Below, piece by piece: positions 26,287-33,318 of a stretch of 33,318 nucleotides of DNA. The notes under the pieces were generated by a model that saw only the letters and a list, made by a program, of their open reading frames with translations, was not told where the DNA came from and ran no database searches. Numbering within the stretch: position 1 is the first letter of the stretch; the number at the start of each line of letters is the position of its first letter. Made by a program: the position numbers and the translations under genes. This DNA is from Pseudoalteromonas lipolytica (GTDB taxonomy: Bacteria > Pseudomonadota > Gammaproteobacteria > Enterobacterales > Alteromonadaceae): contig NZ_FPAZ01000010.1 of assembly GCF_900116435.1 (NCBI RefSeq), positions 1-33,318 of the forward strand, written 5' to 3'.

Positions 26287-27870
26287 TTAGGCGCTGCGAA
26301 CATCGACCCTTAATTTTAACCTTTGGCCTGGTTGAATGTATTTTTGCCCAGCCAACGAGTTCCACTTTATAATATCATCCACAGAGACATTAAACTTAGC
26401 AGCGATACGTGCTAATGAATCGCCACGGCGAACTTTATAGGTAATGGTGCGCTCGGTCGTTTTAGTCGCTGCAAGCTGTGTTTTTTCATCTTTATACACC
26501 GTTAGTGTTTGACCAACACGTAACACTGCATTTTTCTTAAGATTATTCCACTTAGCAAGTTCAGCAATTGTGACATCGTATTCGCGGCTTATGTCCCATA
26601 ACGTGTCACCAGTGGCTACTTTATGGCTCAGTTTTTTTCGCGTTGCTTTATTCGCAGCCATGCGAACAGAGTCTGGCAGGTGTTGGCCGTTAATTTCGCC
26701 ATCACTTAAAGGCACTAATAATTGTTGCCCAACACGTATTGTGTTTGATGACAATTTATTGAGTGTTTTAATTGCTCCCGCACTGGTTGAAAACTTTTTC
26801 GCAATAACCGATAAGCTATCGCCGCGCGCCACAACATACTGTTGCCAGCGTAAACGATCTTTTTGCTCTGTTTTTGCCAATTTCTCAGAGAAGGTGTCTA
26901 TTTTATCTGATGGTAATAATAAGAAATGCGGCCCATTCGGATCGGTTGCCCAGCGGTTAAAACCGGGGTTCAAACGGTATAACTCCGTTAAGCTAATACC
27001 TGCCATATCTGCAGCGAGGGCTAAATCAATTTGACTTCCTACGTTAACGACATCGATAACTTGTGCATTAATAATCGGTTGCCACTTAATACCAAATTCA
27101 TCGCTACGTTTAACAAGATCAGAAAGTGCGAGCAGCTTTGGTACGTAAGAGGTGGTTTCTTTGGGCAAATCTAACGACCAGAAATCGGTCGGTAAATGTT
27201 TCTTACGGTTCTTTTTAATCGCTCTTAGTAAACGACCTTCACCTGAATTATAGGCTGCAATTGCATTTAACCAGTCACCTTCTAAGGTCTTGTGCAAATA
27301 GGATAAGTAATCTAAAGCAGCCCGCGTTGATTGCACGATGTCGCGACGACCGTCATACCACCAGTTTTGTTTTAAATCGAAACGCTCGCCTGTTTGTGGC
27401 ATAAATTGCCATATGCCTGATGCACTGCGATGTGAATAACCAAAGGGATCAAATGCACTCTCAACAATTGGCAGCAGTGCAATTTCGATAGGCATTTCAC
27501 GTTTTTCGACTTCTTCAACAATAAAGTAAAGATAAGGCTCGGCACGTTTGGCGATACGATCTAGGTATGCTTGATGGCGTGCATAGTAGTTACGCTCGGC
27601 GACAACAGGGCGATTTTGCGGTACATCAATAGACAGCTGGTAGCGAATACGCTCCCATACATCATCAAATACTGGGGGGGGCTCATCAGTATCAGCTAAT
27701 TGCTGATACTGTGCGTTGAGCATCAATGCATCATTGATGTCACTGGGGCTTGCACCTGCAAGCTGTTGCTCAACACGGTTGTCATTATCTGACCCAGCAG
27801 TGTCAGTTGCTGTTAATTGACAGCCACTCAAAACCAGCGCAAGCGTTAAAACTAAAGGAGACTTATACAT
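26287..27870 (-). CDS. mltD: Membrane-bound lytic murein transglycosylase D
   Basis: MltD cleaves the glycan backbone of peptidoglycan from the outer membrane. The 527-residue product has a lipobox L-S-G-C17. The SLT domain (about 100-225) has the catalytic E137 followed by Ser in PIVESAFDPFGYS, then SGIWQFMPQTGERF and AAYNSGEGRL. Three LysM domains follow at about 345-387, 416-459 and 477-521, each with GD(S/T)L. E. coli MltD has two LysM domains, so one more is present here. The ATG at 27870 has GGGT about 6 nt upstream. It lies downstream of gloB on the same strand, as in E. coli. Confidence 0.95.
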   Translation of the reverse strand: MYKSPLVLTLALVLSGCQLTATDTAGSDNDNRVEQQLAGASPSDINDALMLNAQYQQLADTDEPPPVFDDVWERIRYQLSIDVPQNRPVVAERNYYARHQAYLDRIAKRAEPYLYFIVEEVEKREMPIEIALLPIVESAFDPFGYSHRSASGIWQFMPQTGERFDLKQNWWYDGRRDIVQSTRAALDYLSYLHKTLEGDWLNAIAAYNSGEGRLLRAIKKNRKKHLPTDFWSLDLPKETTSYVPKLLALSDLVKRSDEFGIKWQPIINAQVIDVVNVGSQIDLALAADMAGISLTELYRLNPGFNRWATDPNGPHFLLLPSDKIDTFSEKLAKTEQKDRLRWQQYVVARGDSLSVIAKKFSTSAGAIKTLNKLSSNTIRVGQQLLVPLSDGEINGQHLPDSVRMAANKATRKKLSHKVATGDTLWDISREYDVTIAELAKWNNLKKNAVLRVGQTLTVYKDEKTQLAATKTTERTITYKVRRGDSLARIAAKFNVSVDDIIKWNSLAGQKYIQPGQRLKLRVDVRSA

Positions 27871-27904
27871 ACATACCCATACATCAGGTAAAAAAACTCG
27901 GCGA

Positions 27905-27934
27905 ATATTACCTGCTCAGAGAACATATTGCCAC
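27905..27934 (-). promoter_or_regulatory. Predicted mltD promoter
   Basis: On the minus strand GTGGCA (27929-27934) and TAATAT (27905-27910) are separated by 18 nt, giving a predicted leader of about 30 nt that starts with a GC-rich CGCC and a run of T. The gloB-mltD spacer has no visible terminator, so gloB transcripts may also read through. Confidence 0.4.
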
Positions 27935-28014
27935 TTTATGACCAATTTATGTCAGCTTATTTTTACAACGTACTGATCTAAAAATACAAAATTGTAACCA
28001 AGATAATACACGTT

Positions 28015-28788
28015 TTAAAAATTATCTTTCCACGCCCTGAGACTAGCAAAACGTTGCCAAGGTTCATTTAAGTTAAAATTAACTTTTAGCGTGTCGGGTA
28101 ACTGGTCAGTTATGTGGGGCAAATGACTGCGTAAAAATGGATTTAGCTGTTTTTCAGTGGCGATGGTGGTGGGCAGACTGATGTCATCATTCGCTCTTAA
28201 TGCGTCTATTTTATCACTGTACGTCAATAATGCTTCATTTGTTGGCTCAACCGCCTTAGCAAACGCTAAGTTGGCTTGCGTATATTCGTGGGTACAGTAG
28301 ATTTTACAGTCATTAGGCAGCGATTTAAGTTTACATAACGAATGCCACATTTGTTCTGCACTGCCTTCAAATAAGCGGCCACAACCAGCACTAAAGAGTG
28401 TATCGCCCGTAAAGCTCAATTCATCATTAACATAACAAATGTGATCCAAAGTGTGGCCAGGTGTAGCAAGCACTGTAAATGTGCGATCATAAACCGTGAC
28501 TTTGTCTGCTTCTGAAAGCGGATGATTAATCCCTTTAAACGGACTGTGTCTTGGCCCGTAAACGGGAATGTCACGGTTGGTTTTGAGCAATGGCTCAACA
28601 CCATCAGTGTGATCATAATGGTGGTGTGTAATTAAGATACCTGCCAAGGTGAGGTTATGCTCATCAAGATACCGATTGACAGGGTCTGCTTGGCCTGGAT
28701 CAACGACCCAAGCGCTTTGTTGGTCATTATTTACAATGCACCAGATATAATTATCAGAAAAGGCTTTAATTGCTTTAACTTGCACCAT
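28015..28788 (-). CDS. gloB: Hydroxyacylglutathione hydrolase (glyoxalase II)
   Basis: It hydrolyses S-lactoylglutathione to lactate and glutathione in methylglyoxal detoxification. The 257-residue product has the metallo-beta-lactamase fold with metal motif THHHYDH (54-60), ATPGHTLDHICY, FTGDTLFSAGCGR with the bridging Asp, and CTHEYTQANLAFA, which belongs to the glutathione-binding end. DNYIWCIVN near the N-terminus is also typical of GloB. It is divergent from the yafS-like methyltransferase with 53 nt between, the same arrangement as E. coli gloB-yafS. Confidence 0.97.
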   Translation of the reverse strand: MVQVKAIKAFSDNYIWCIVNNDQQSAWVVDPGQADPVNRYLDEHNLTLAGILITHHHYDHTDGVEPLLKTNRDIPVYGPRHSPFKGINHPLSEADKVTVYDRTFTVLATPGHTLDHICYVNDELSFTGDTLFSAGCGRLFEGSAEQMWHSLCKLKSLPNDCKIYCTHEYTQANLAFAKAVEPTNEALLTYSDKIDALRANDDISLPTTIATEKQLNPFLRSHLPHITDQLPDTLKVNFNLNEPWQRFASLRAWKDNF

Positions 28789-28841
28789 GTTTAATTGCTC
28801 TATAAAGTGACAGTTAAGATACAGTATAACGAGCTCAGAAA

Positions 28842-29600
28842 ATGAAACCAGCCCTTAGTTTTCAAGAAGGTCCTAAGCCGTACTCGTGGCAGCAGTTCCC
28901 TCATGGGGACTATTTGCGTGCTGAAATTGAAAGAAAGTTAACACCTTGGTTGCCACGCATGTTTGGTTACCACATGCTTAAATTAGGTAATTTAAGTGGC
29001 GAGCTTGCTACGAGTGAGAGCCCCATTAAGCATCAGGTTTGTGTTGCTGAGCCGGGCTTATTTACCGGTGTTATTGCCGATGTTGATGAACTGCCTTTTT
29101 ATGAGCACAGTGTCGATGCGTGTATTTTATCTCATTGCTTAGAGTACCATTCTGACCCGCATCATATATTGCGAGAAGCACACCGTACGCTGATCCCAGG
29201 TGGATACATTGTAATAAGTGGTTTTAATCCATTTAGTTTATGTGGCCTGGCTCAATTGTTGCCGTTTAGCCGTCAAAAGCTGCCTTGGACGGGGCGCTTT
29301 TTTACCCCTTCACGCGTGAAAGACTGGCTGAATTTATTAGGGTTCGAAATTATTTCTGATGAGCGATTTATCCATTCGTCGCTTGCACGAGGTAATCGAT
29401 TATCGCGATTTGCGGCATGGCGTCGCTTCGGTAAACATTACTTAAAGCCCATGGGCAGTGTCTATTTACTCGTGGCACGCAAGCGAGTAGCACCACTGAC
29501 GCCAATTAAACCTAAATGGCACGCAAGACCTCAATTTTCACCTGTAAAAGGCGCAGGTCTTCGCCAAACATCAAAGCAGCACTGTGAGCGGGATAGCTAA
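28842..29600 (+). CDS. Class I SAM-dependent methyltransferase (YafS-like)
   Basis: The 252-residue protein has a Methyltransf_11-type region centred on ADVDELPFYEHSVDACILSHCLEYHSDPHHILREAHRTLIPGGYIVISGFNP, in which DELPF, the H.LEY helix and LIPGG are the usual post-II and post-III signatures. Motif I is degenerate (KHQVCVAEPGLFTG), lacking the usual GxGxG, so SAM binding may differ. The gene matches E. coli yafS by position between gloB and rnhA. The substrate is unknown. Its last 30 nt overlap the end of the convergent MBL-fold gene, leaving no room for a terminator. Confidence 0.87.
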   Translation: MKPALSFQEGPKPYSWQQFPHGDYLRAEIERKLTPWLPRMFGYHMLKLGNLSGELATSESPIKHQVCVAEPGLFTGVIADVDELPFYEHSVDACILSHCLEYHSDPHHILREAHRTLIPGGYIVISGFNPFSLCGLAQLLPFSRQKLPWTGRFFTPSRVKDWLNLLGFEIISDERFIHSSLARGNRLSRFAAWRRFGKHYLKPMGSVYLLVARKRVAPLTPIKPKWHARPQFSPVKGAGLRQTSKQHCERDS

Positions 29601-30434
29601 ATAGTGCTGTTTGTCATCGCTTTTAAGCGGGTACTGGCCAGCGCGAATATTTAATTGAATCGACGGATGCAACAATTTTGGCACTGCTAACGTTGCATCT
29701 CGGCTTTCACGTATTGCAATAAAACTCTGTTTATCACCTTTTAAATGCTCGTTTTGCTCTCGCTGTTCTTTAACCGTTGTTTTATACGCGAGTGCTCGGC
29801 CGTCGGGTTGATAGTCGTGACACATCCAAAGCACGGTATCATCCGGCAGTGATAAAATACGTTGTAAAGAATCATATAACTCAGCCGCACTGCCGCCTGG
29901 GAAATCACAACGTGCTGTGCCGCTGTCTGGCATAAAGAAAGTGTCGCCAACAAATACATTGCCATTTATGTGATAACACACGCTATCAGGGGTGTGGCCG
30001 GGGGTGGCAATAACATCGACTGTAAATTCCCCTAACTGAAACTGTGCTTTATCAGCGAATAGTTGCTCAAAGGGTTCGCCATTACATGGCATATCAATAT
30101 TATAAAGCTTACTGAAATGTGCTTGTACGTGAACAATGCCTTCACCGGTGCCCAGTTTACATGGGTGAGCGTGTTGCAGTTGCTGTTTAATATAGCTTGA
30201 TGCGGTAATGTGATCTGCATGAGCATGTGTTTCGAGCAACCACTGTAATGAGAGCTTATGCTGCTTTATGTAGGCGATAATTTCATTGGCAGTGCTAAAA
30301 CTTAATTCTCCACTTGGCATATCAAAATCAGCTGGTGCATCAATAAGTAGGCAGTGTTTGCTGTGTTCACACCATACTAGATAGCACAAAGTTGCGCTTT
30401 GTTGATGAAAAAAAGAGTGAATGCGCAGAGCCAT
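29571..30434 (-). CDS. MBL-fold hydrolase, persulfide dioxygenase/Blh-like
   Basis: The 287-residue protein is a second metallo-beta-lactamase-fold enzyme near gloB but distinct from it. The motif is ETHAHADHITAS (H70, H72, D74, H75), followed by IATPGHTPDSVCY, VGDTFFMPDSGTARCDFPGGSAAELYDSLQRIL and WMCHDYQPDGR. The DFPGGS and HDYxPxGR segments are typical of ETHE1/Blh-type persulfide dioxygenases rather than glyoxalase II. A role in sulfide or persulfide oxidation is therefore inferred; no rhodanese or ArsR-type repressor gene lies beside it. AAGGA precedes the ATG. TGTTATA/TATAACA sites lie just upstream. It lies between the yafS-like gene and rnhA. Confidence 0.85.
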   Translation of the reverse strand: MALRIHSFFHQQSATLCYLVWCEHSKHCLLIDAPADFDMPSGELSFSTANEIIAYIKQHKLSLQWLLETHAHADHITASSYIKQQLQHAHPCKLGTGEGIVHVQAHFSKLYNIDMPCNGEPFEQLFADKAQFQLGEFTVDVIATPGHTPDSVCYHINGNVFVGDTFFMPDSGTARCDFPGGSAAELYDSLQRILSLPDDTVLWMCHDYQPDGRALAYKTTVKEQREQNEHLKGDKQSFIAIRESRDATLAVPKLLHPSIQLNIRAGQYPLKSDDKQHYLAIPLTVLL

Positions 30435-30451
30435 AATGAGTCCTTAATTAT

Positions 30452-30481
30452 TGTTATAGCTAAATCTTATAACATATAACA
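30452..30481 (-). promoter_or_regulatory. Operator-like inverted and tandem TATAACA sites
   Basis: TGTTATA (30452-30458) and TATAACA (30468-30474) are perfect inverted arms with a 9-nt spacer, and a further TATAACA follows at once (30475-30481). The cluster begins 18 nt upstream of the MBL-fold hydrolase ATG, so it overlaps the expected promoter region. An AT-rich palindrome is the type of site used by BigR/ArsR-like repressors of Blh-type genes; that link is inference, as no regulator gene is adjacent. Confidence 0.45.
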
Positions 30482-30508
30482 AAAACTTTAAATGCTCTGC
30501 GTTAATTT

Positions 30509-30979
30509 TTAACTTGCTTCGTCGTAACCGGTGTCTTCAAGTAGGGCATCGCCACCTGCTGCTTCACGGGCAAGGTCATCAACGAGTTCATTGTATTTAT
30601 TCCCGCTGTGACCTTTTACCCAGCGCCACTCAATGGTGTGTCGTTGGCAAGCTGCATCAAGGCGTTTCCACAAGTCGACATTTTTGACGGGTTTTTTGGC
30701 TGCGGTTTTCCAGCCTCGTTTTTTCCAGTTTTCAACCCATGACTCAATACCTTGTTTGACATATTGGCTGTCGGTAGTAAGGATAATATGGCAGGGGCGG
30801 GTTAATGTTTCGAGTGCAACAATGGCTGCGAGCATTTCCATCCGATTATTTGTAGTAAGGGTATATCCTTGGCTTAATTGCTTCTCATGACCGTTATACC
30901 GCATCACTGCGCCATAACCTCCTGGCCCCGGATTACCTAAACATGACCCATCGGTGTAAATCTCTACGGTTTTTTGCAC
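30509..30979 (-). CDS. rnhA: Ribonuclease HI
   Basis: It degrades the RNA strand of RNA-DNA hybrids, removing primers and R-loops. The 156-residue product keeps all catalytic residues at E. coli numbers: D10 (IYTDGSC), E48 (NNRMEML), D70 (TTDSQYV), H124 (KGHSG) and D134 (DDLA). The basic handle [20 protein letters not shown] is also present. It is divergent from dnaQ with 68 nt between, as in E. coli, where the two promoters overlap. The spacer here is AT-rich with several -10-like hexamers (for example CATAAT on the minus strand). Confidence 0.98.
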   Translation of the reverse strand: MQKTVEIYTDGSCLGNPGPGGYGAVMRYNGHEKQLSQGYTLTTNNRMEMLAAIVALETLTRPCHIILTTDSQYVKQGIESWVENWKKRGWKTAAKKPVKNVDLWKRLDAACQRHTIEWRWVKGHSGNKYNELVDDLAREAAGGDALLEDTGYDEAS

Positions 30980-31047
30980 TGTTTTACCTTGATATTATGT
31001 ACAATAAAGTGATTATAGAAAGATACCAGAGTCAGGCTTAAGACGAT

Positions 31048-31758
31048 ATGGCACATAGACAAATAGTTTTAGATACAGAAACCACGGGTATTGACCCAAA
31101 GCAAGGCCATCGGATTATTGAAATCGGGTGTGTAGAGCTTGTAAATCGCCGCCTTACTGGCAACAATTTTCACGTGTATATTAATCCACAGCGTGACATT
31201 GAAGAAGAAGCCATCGATGTTCACGGTATTACTAATGAGTTTTTACGTGATAAACCGTTGTATCACCAAATAGCGCATGAATTTCTTGAGTACATAAAAG
31301 GCGCAGAACTTGTCATCCACAACGCGGCGTTCGATATCGGCCATATGGATAATGAGTTTGCGCTGTTGAATCAGGGCTATCCGAATACTGAAGATGTCTG
31401 TCAAGTTCTTGATACCTTGAAGATGGCGCGTGATTTGCATCCTGGTCAAAAGAATAACCTTGATGCGTTATGTCGTCGTTATGATATTGATAACTCAAAG
31501 CGAACCTTACACGGCGCATTACTGGATTCCGAGATTTTAGCCGACGTTTACCTCGCCATGACAGGTGGGCAAGTTAAGCTAAATTTAAATCAGAATAAAG
31601 ATGAAGGTTCAGAGCAACAAATGGGTGGTATTCGACGCGTGAGCGCTGATAGAGCGCCACTGGTTGTATTAAAGGCCACAGAGCAAGAGCATGCCGCTCA
31701 TGAAGAGCGTTTAGACTTGGTCGCAAAAGGCGGTCAATGCTTATGGCGTGCAGAATAA
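31048..31758 (+). CDS. dnaQ: DNA polymerase III epsilon subunit (proofreading exonuclease)
   Basis: This is the 3'-5' exonuclease subunit of the replicative polymerase core. The 236 residues carry a complete DEDDh set: D9 and E11 in LDTETTG, D96 in HNAAFDIGHMD, H155 in LHGALLD and D160. The C-terminal quarter with a flexible Gln-rich linker and the end segment (HEERLDLVAKGGQCLWR) corresponds to the part that binds the alpha subunit. The start ATG follows a poor Shine-Dalgarno. A membrane-anchored protein gene follows after 9 nt and then tRNA-Asp; E. coli has aspV directly after dnaQ. Confidence 0.97.
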   Translation: MAHRQIVLDTETTGIDPKQGHRIIEIGCVELVNRRLTGNNFHVYINPQRDIEEEAIDVHGITNEFLRDKPLYHQIAHEFLEYIKGAELVIHNAAFDIGHMDNEFALLNQGYPNTEDVCQVLDTLKMARDLHPGQKNNLDALCRRYDIDNSKRTLHGALLDSEILADVYLAMTGGQVKLNLNQNKDEGSEQQMGGIRRVSADRAPLVVLKATEQEHAAHEERLDLVAKGGQCLWRAE

Positions 31759-31767
31759 GGTAATAAA

Positions 31768-33141
31768 ATGAGAAAACAGCTTCTAGCAGGATTAGTGTGT
31801 GTATTGCCCTTGATGGGACTTGCCACTGAGCAAGATAAAATAACCCCGTTACAGCGTGACGGGATTCAAAATGAAATTCCTCTACTAGATAACCGTTTTC
31901 GCATTGATCACAAAGTTGATAAAATTACGTTATTATTTTTCCGTAAACGCGGTGCACCCGCCGTGGTGCTTGTACGCCCAGATGGCAGCAAGTACTACGC
32001 GACTGACTCGGTGAAGAACGCCAATTTAGACTGGCATGATGAACTAAGCTACGATTTGATCACCATCACAGACCCGATGCCTGGCCCTTGGCAAGTCGTT
32101 GGCAGTATTTTGCCAGACAGTCGAGTAATGGTATTAGGCGAAATTGAATTACGTGTAGACCCTCTCCCTCCCATGTTGTTTCGTGGCGAAACCATTAAAT
32201 TAACAGGCCGAGTACTCAATGATGGTAAGCCAATTGAGGTGGGGCAATTTCGAGATGTCATAAGTCTACATGTTGATTTTGTAAGTACCAATAACAGTGA
32301 CTTCGCTAATTTTGGAGCGGGCACACAAAGTGTTACCGATTTTAAAGATGATGGTCGTGGATTTGATGAGCGCCCCCTTGATGGTGTGTTTACCGGGGAG
32401 TTTAAATTAGTCTTCCCAGCAGGGGAGTGGCAACCAGAGTTATATATAGAAACACCTATATTAAAACGCACTGTAGTACAAAAGCCGATTGTTGTTCATG
32501 AGCCTCCTTTTAGCTATGACATGGCATTAGCAAAGCAAGATACCGATGAGCATACCTTAACGATTACTTTAAACCCTGAAATCGTCAAACCAGAAACAGT
32601 GCTTATTCAAGGTAAAATCTATTACCCCAATAATGAAGAGCAAATGTTTTCAATTGATGCTGATAAATCTCAAACCAGAGAATTAGCAATCAAAAATTAT
32701 GATTGGGGTCGATACAGTGTCGAGCTATCGGTGTTTGGTAGCAATATAAATGACCGTGAATTTATGGCGACGCTGCCGACGTATAAATTTGAAATTGAAC
32801 GACCCATTGAGATTGTACCTGAAATTGTTCGTCCAGAAGTCGATTTAGCAGCGCAAGCTGAGCAGCAAAGAATCCTAGAAGAAGAAAAAAAAGCATCCAC
32901 TGTGCTAATGGTGACACTTATTGTTGTTGGAAATTTAATCGTTCTTCTATTAGGGTGGTTAGCCATTCGTATTTTTGTGCAAAAGAAACCACTTAAATTC
33001 AAATTATCGTTACCGTTTTTAAAGAAAAAAAGCTCATCTGAAAATGTTGAGCAAGCAACGAATGAAAATGAAGTTGGCAAAAATGGTTCAAAAAATGACA
33101 AATCAGGTGAAATTTTAAACCTTTCGATGTCAGATGACTAA
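31768..33141 (+). CDS. Membrane-anchored periplasmic protein, probably TIGR03503 family
   Basis: The 457-residue product begins with a cleavable-type signal peptide (MRKQLLAGLVCVLPLMGLA). A large beta-rich exported region follows (about 20-370), containing GPWQVVGSI and DDGRGFDERPLDGVFTGEF, the latter an Asp-rich stretch that may bind calcium. A coil rich in Glu/Gln (about 355-375) leads to one membrane helix (about 377-402), and the end is a Lys/Ser/Asn-rich cytoplasmic tail. It resembles a conserved gammaproteobacterial family (I believe TIGR03503) without known function. AAGGT precedes the ATG. It is probably cotranscribed with dnaQ, and the tRNA-Asp promoter lies just after its stop. Confidence 0.82.
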   Translation: MRKQLLAGLVCVLPLMGLATEQDKITPLQRDGIQNEIPLLDNRFRIDHKVDKITLLFFRKRGAPAVVLVRPDGSKYYATDSVKNANLDWHDELSYDLITITDPMPGPWQVVGSILPDSRVMVLGEIELRVDPLPPMLFRGETIKLTGRVLNDGKPIEVGQFRDVISLHVDFVSTNNSDFANFGAGTQSVTDFKDDGRGFDERPLDGVFTGEFKLVFPAGEWQPELYIETPILKRTVVQKPIVVHEPPFSYDMALAKQDTDEHTLTITLNPEIVKPETVLIQGKIYYPNNEEQMFSIDADKSQTRELAIKNYDWGRYSVELSVFGSNINDREFMATLPTYKFEIERPIEIVPEIVRPEVDLAAQAEQQRILEEEKKASTVLMVTLIVVGNLIVLLLGWLAIRIFVQKKPLKFKLSLPFLKKKSSSENVEQATNENEVGKNGSKNDKSGEILNLSMSDD

Positions 33142-33168
33142 AAAACCTGTAAAAATACAAAAAAGCCC

Positions 33169-33197
33169 TTGACGAACCAGAGGGTGATTCGTATTAT
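33169..33197 (+). promoter_or_regulatory. Promoter of tRNA-Asp
   Basis: TTGACG (33169-33174) and TATTAT (33192-33197) are spaced by exactly 17 nt. GC-rich CACGCCGC follows the -10 box, as expected for a stringently controlled stable-RNA promoter. The predicted start lies about 36 nt before the mature tRNA 5' end. The -35 box is nearly the same as that of the tRNA-Met promoter at the other end of the window. Confidence 0.85.
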
Positions 33198-33239
33198 TCA
33201 CGCCGCTGTCAGGGGAGACTCAGTCAGCAACGAAATTGT

Positions 33240-33316
33240 GGAGTGGTAGTTCAGTTGGTTAGAATACCGGCCTGTCACGCCGGGGGTCGCGGGTTCGAGT
33301 CCCGTCCACTCCGCCA
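33240..33316 (+). tRNA. tRNA-Asp(GUC)
   Basis: Acceptor GGAGTGG (33240-33246) pairs with CCACTCC (33306-33312), followed by G and an encoded CCA (33314-33316). The anticodon loop CTGTCAC gives anticodon GTC at 33274-33276. The D arm and T arm (GGGTTCGAGTCCC) are nearly identical to E. coli aspV, which also follows dnaQ. The gene is complete, ending 2 nt before the window edge; further stable RNA genes may follow. Confidence 0.97.
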
Positions 33317-33318
33317 AT

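Noticed and set aside
29041..29090. Frameshift to explain the poor SAM motif I in the yafS-like gene
   Set aside because: The frame is open throughout and the segments on both sides stay in the family register, so sequence divergence is more likely.
32049..32471. 140-codon frame antisense to the membrane-anchored protein gene
   Set aside because: The sense gene has a clear signal peptide, ribosome binding site and membrane helix; the antisense frame has none of these.

Overview
The window is chromosomal DNA from a marine gammaproteobacterium, most probably an Alteromonadales member close to Pseudoalteromonas. The basis is near-E. coli-like housekeeping proteins (Prs, HemA, RF1, GcvA, RNase HI), several gene orders shared with enterics, moderately AT-rich sequence, and lipoproteins with a poly-Gly stretch after the lipid Cys, a style common in marine Alteromonadales. 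No insertion sequence, prophage, integron or CRISPR array was seen. This is mostly a set of core blocks with a few accessory genes set between them.

Layout. (1) 1-217: minus-strand tRNA-Met(CAU) then tRNA-Leu(UAG), the latter cut by the window edge, behind one strong tRNA-type promoter. (2) 670-5669, minus strand: lolB-ispE-prs, a terminator, then rplY-pth-ychF with its own terminator. (3) 5732-13996, plus strand: hemA-prfA-prmC, an inserted response regulator with an HD-GYP domain, sirB2, sirB1, an inserted DUF819 membrane protein, and kdsA, closed by a terminator. E. coli has hemA-prfA-prmC-sirB2-sirB1-kdsA without the two insertions. (4) 14110-21203, plus strand: gcvA, an alpha/beta hydrolase, a DUF423 protein, rlmM, then a 1192-residue surface lipoprotein metalloprotease and a small lipoprotein overlapping it by 4 nt. 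(5) 21234-23193: cysZ (minus), a GNAT acetyltransferase preceded by three inverted repeats, and a small lipoprotein whose start codon is not ATG, GTG or TTG. (6) 23389-26229: speA-speB, the arginine-to-agmatine-to-putrescine pathway, with a terminator. (7) 26287-33316: mltD, gloB, a yafS-like methyltransferase, an inserted second metallo-beta-lactamase-fold hydrolase, rnhA, dnaQ, a membrane-anchored protein and tRNA-Asp. This matches the E. coli mltD-gloB-yafS-rnhA-dnaQ-aspV order with two additions.

Functionally the window covers translation (RF1 and its methylase PrmC, peptidyl-tRNA hydrolase, L25, RlmM, three tRNAs), precursor supply (PRPP, isoprenoids, 5-aminolevulinate, KDO, putrescine), envelope assembly (LolB, KdsA, MltD) and replication fidelity (DnaQ, RNase HI). 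The points most worth a second look are the metzincin/lipoprotein pair, the non-canonical start at about 22699, the structured region before the GNAT gene, the TGTTATA/TATAACA operator-like sites before the second MBL hydrolase, and the hairpin that would mask the pth ribosome binding site. I found no clear new multi-gene system.
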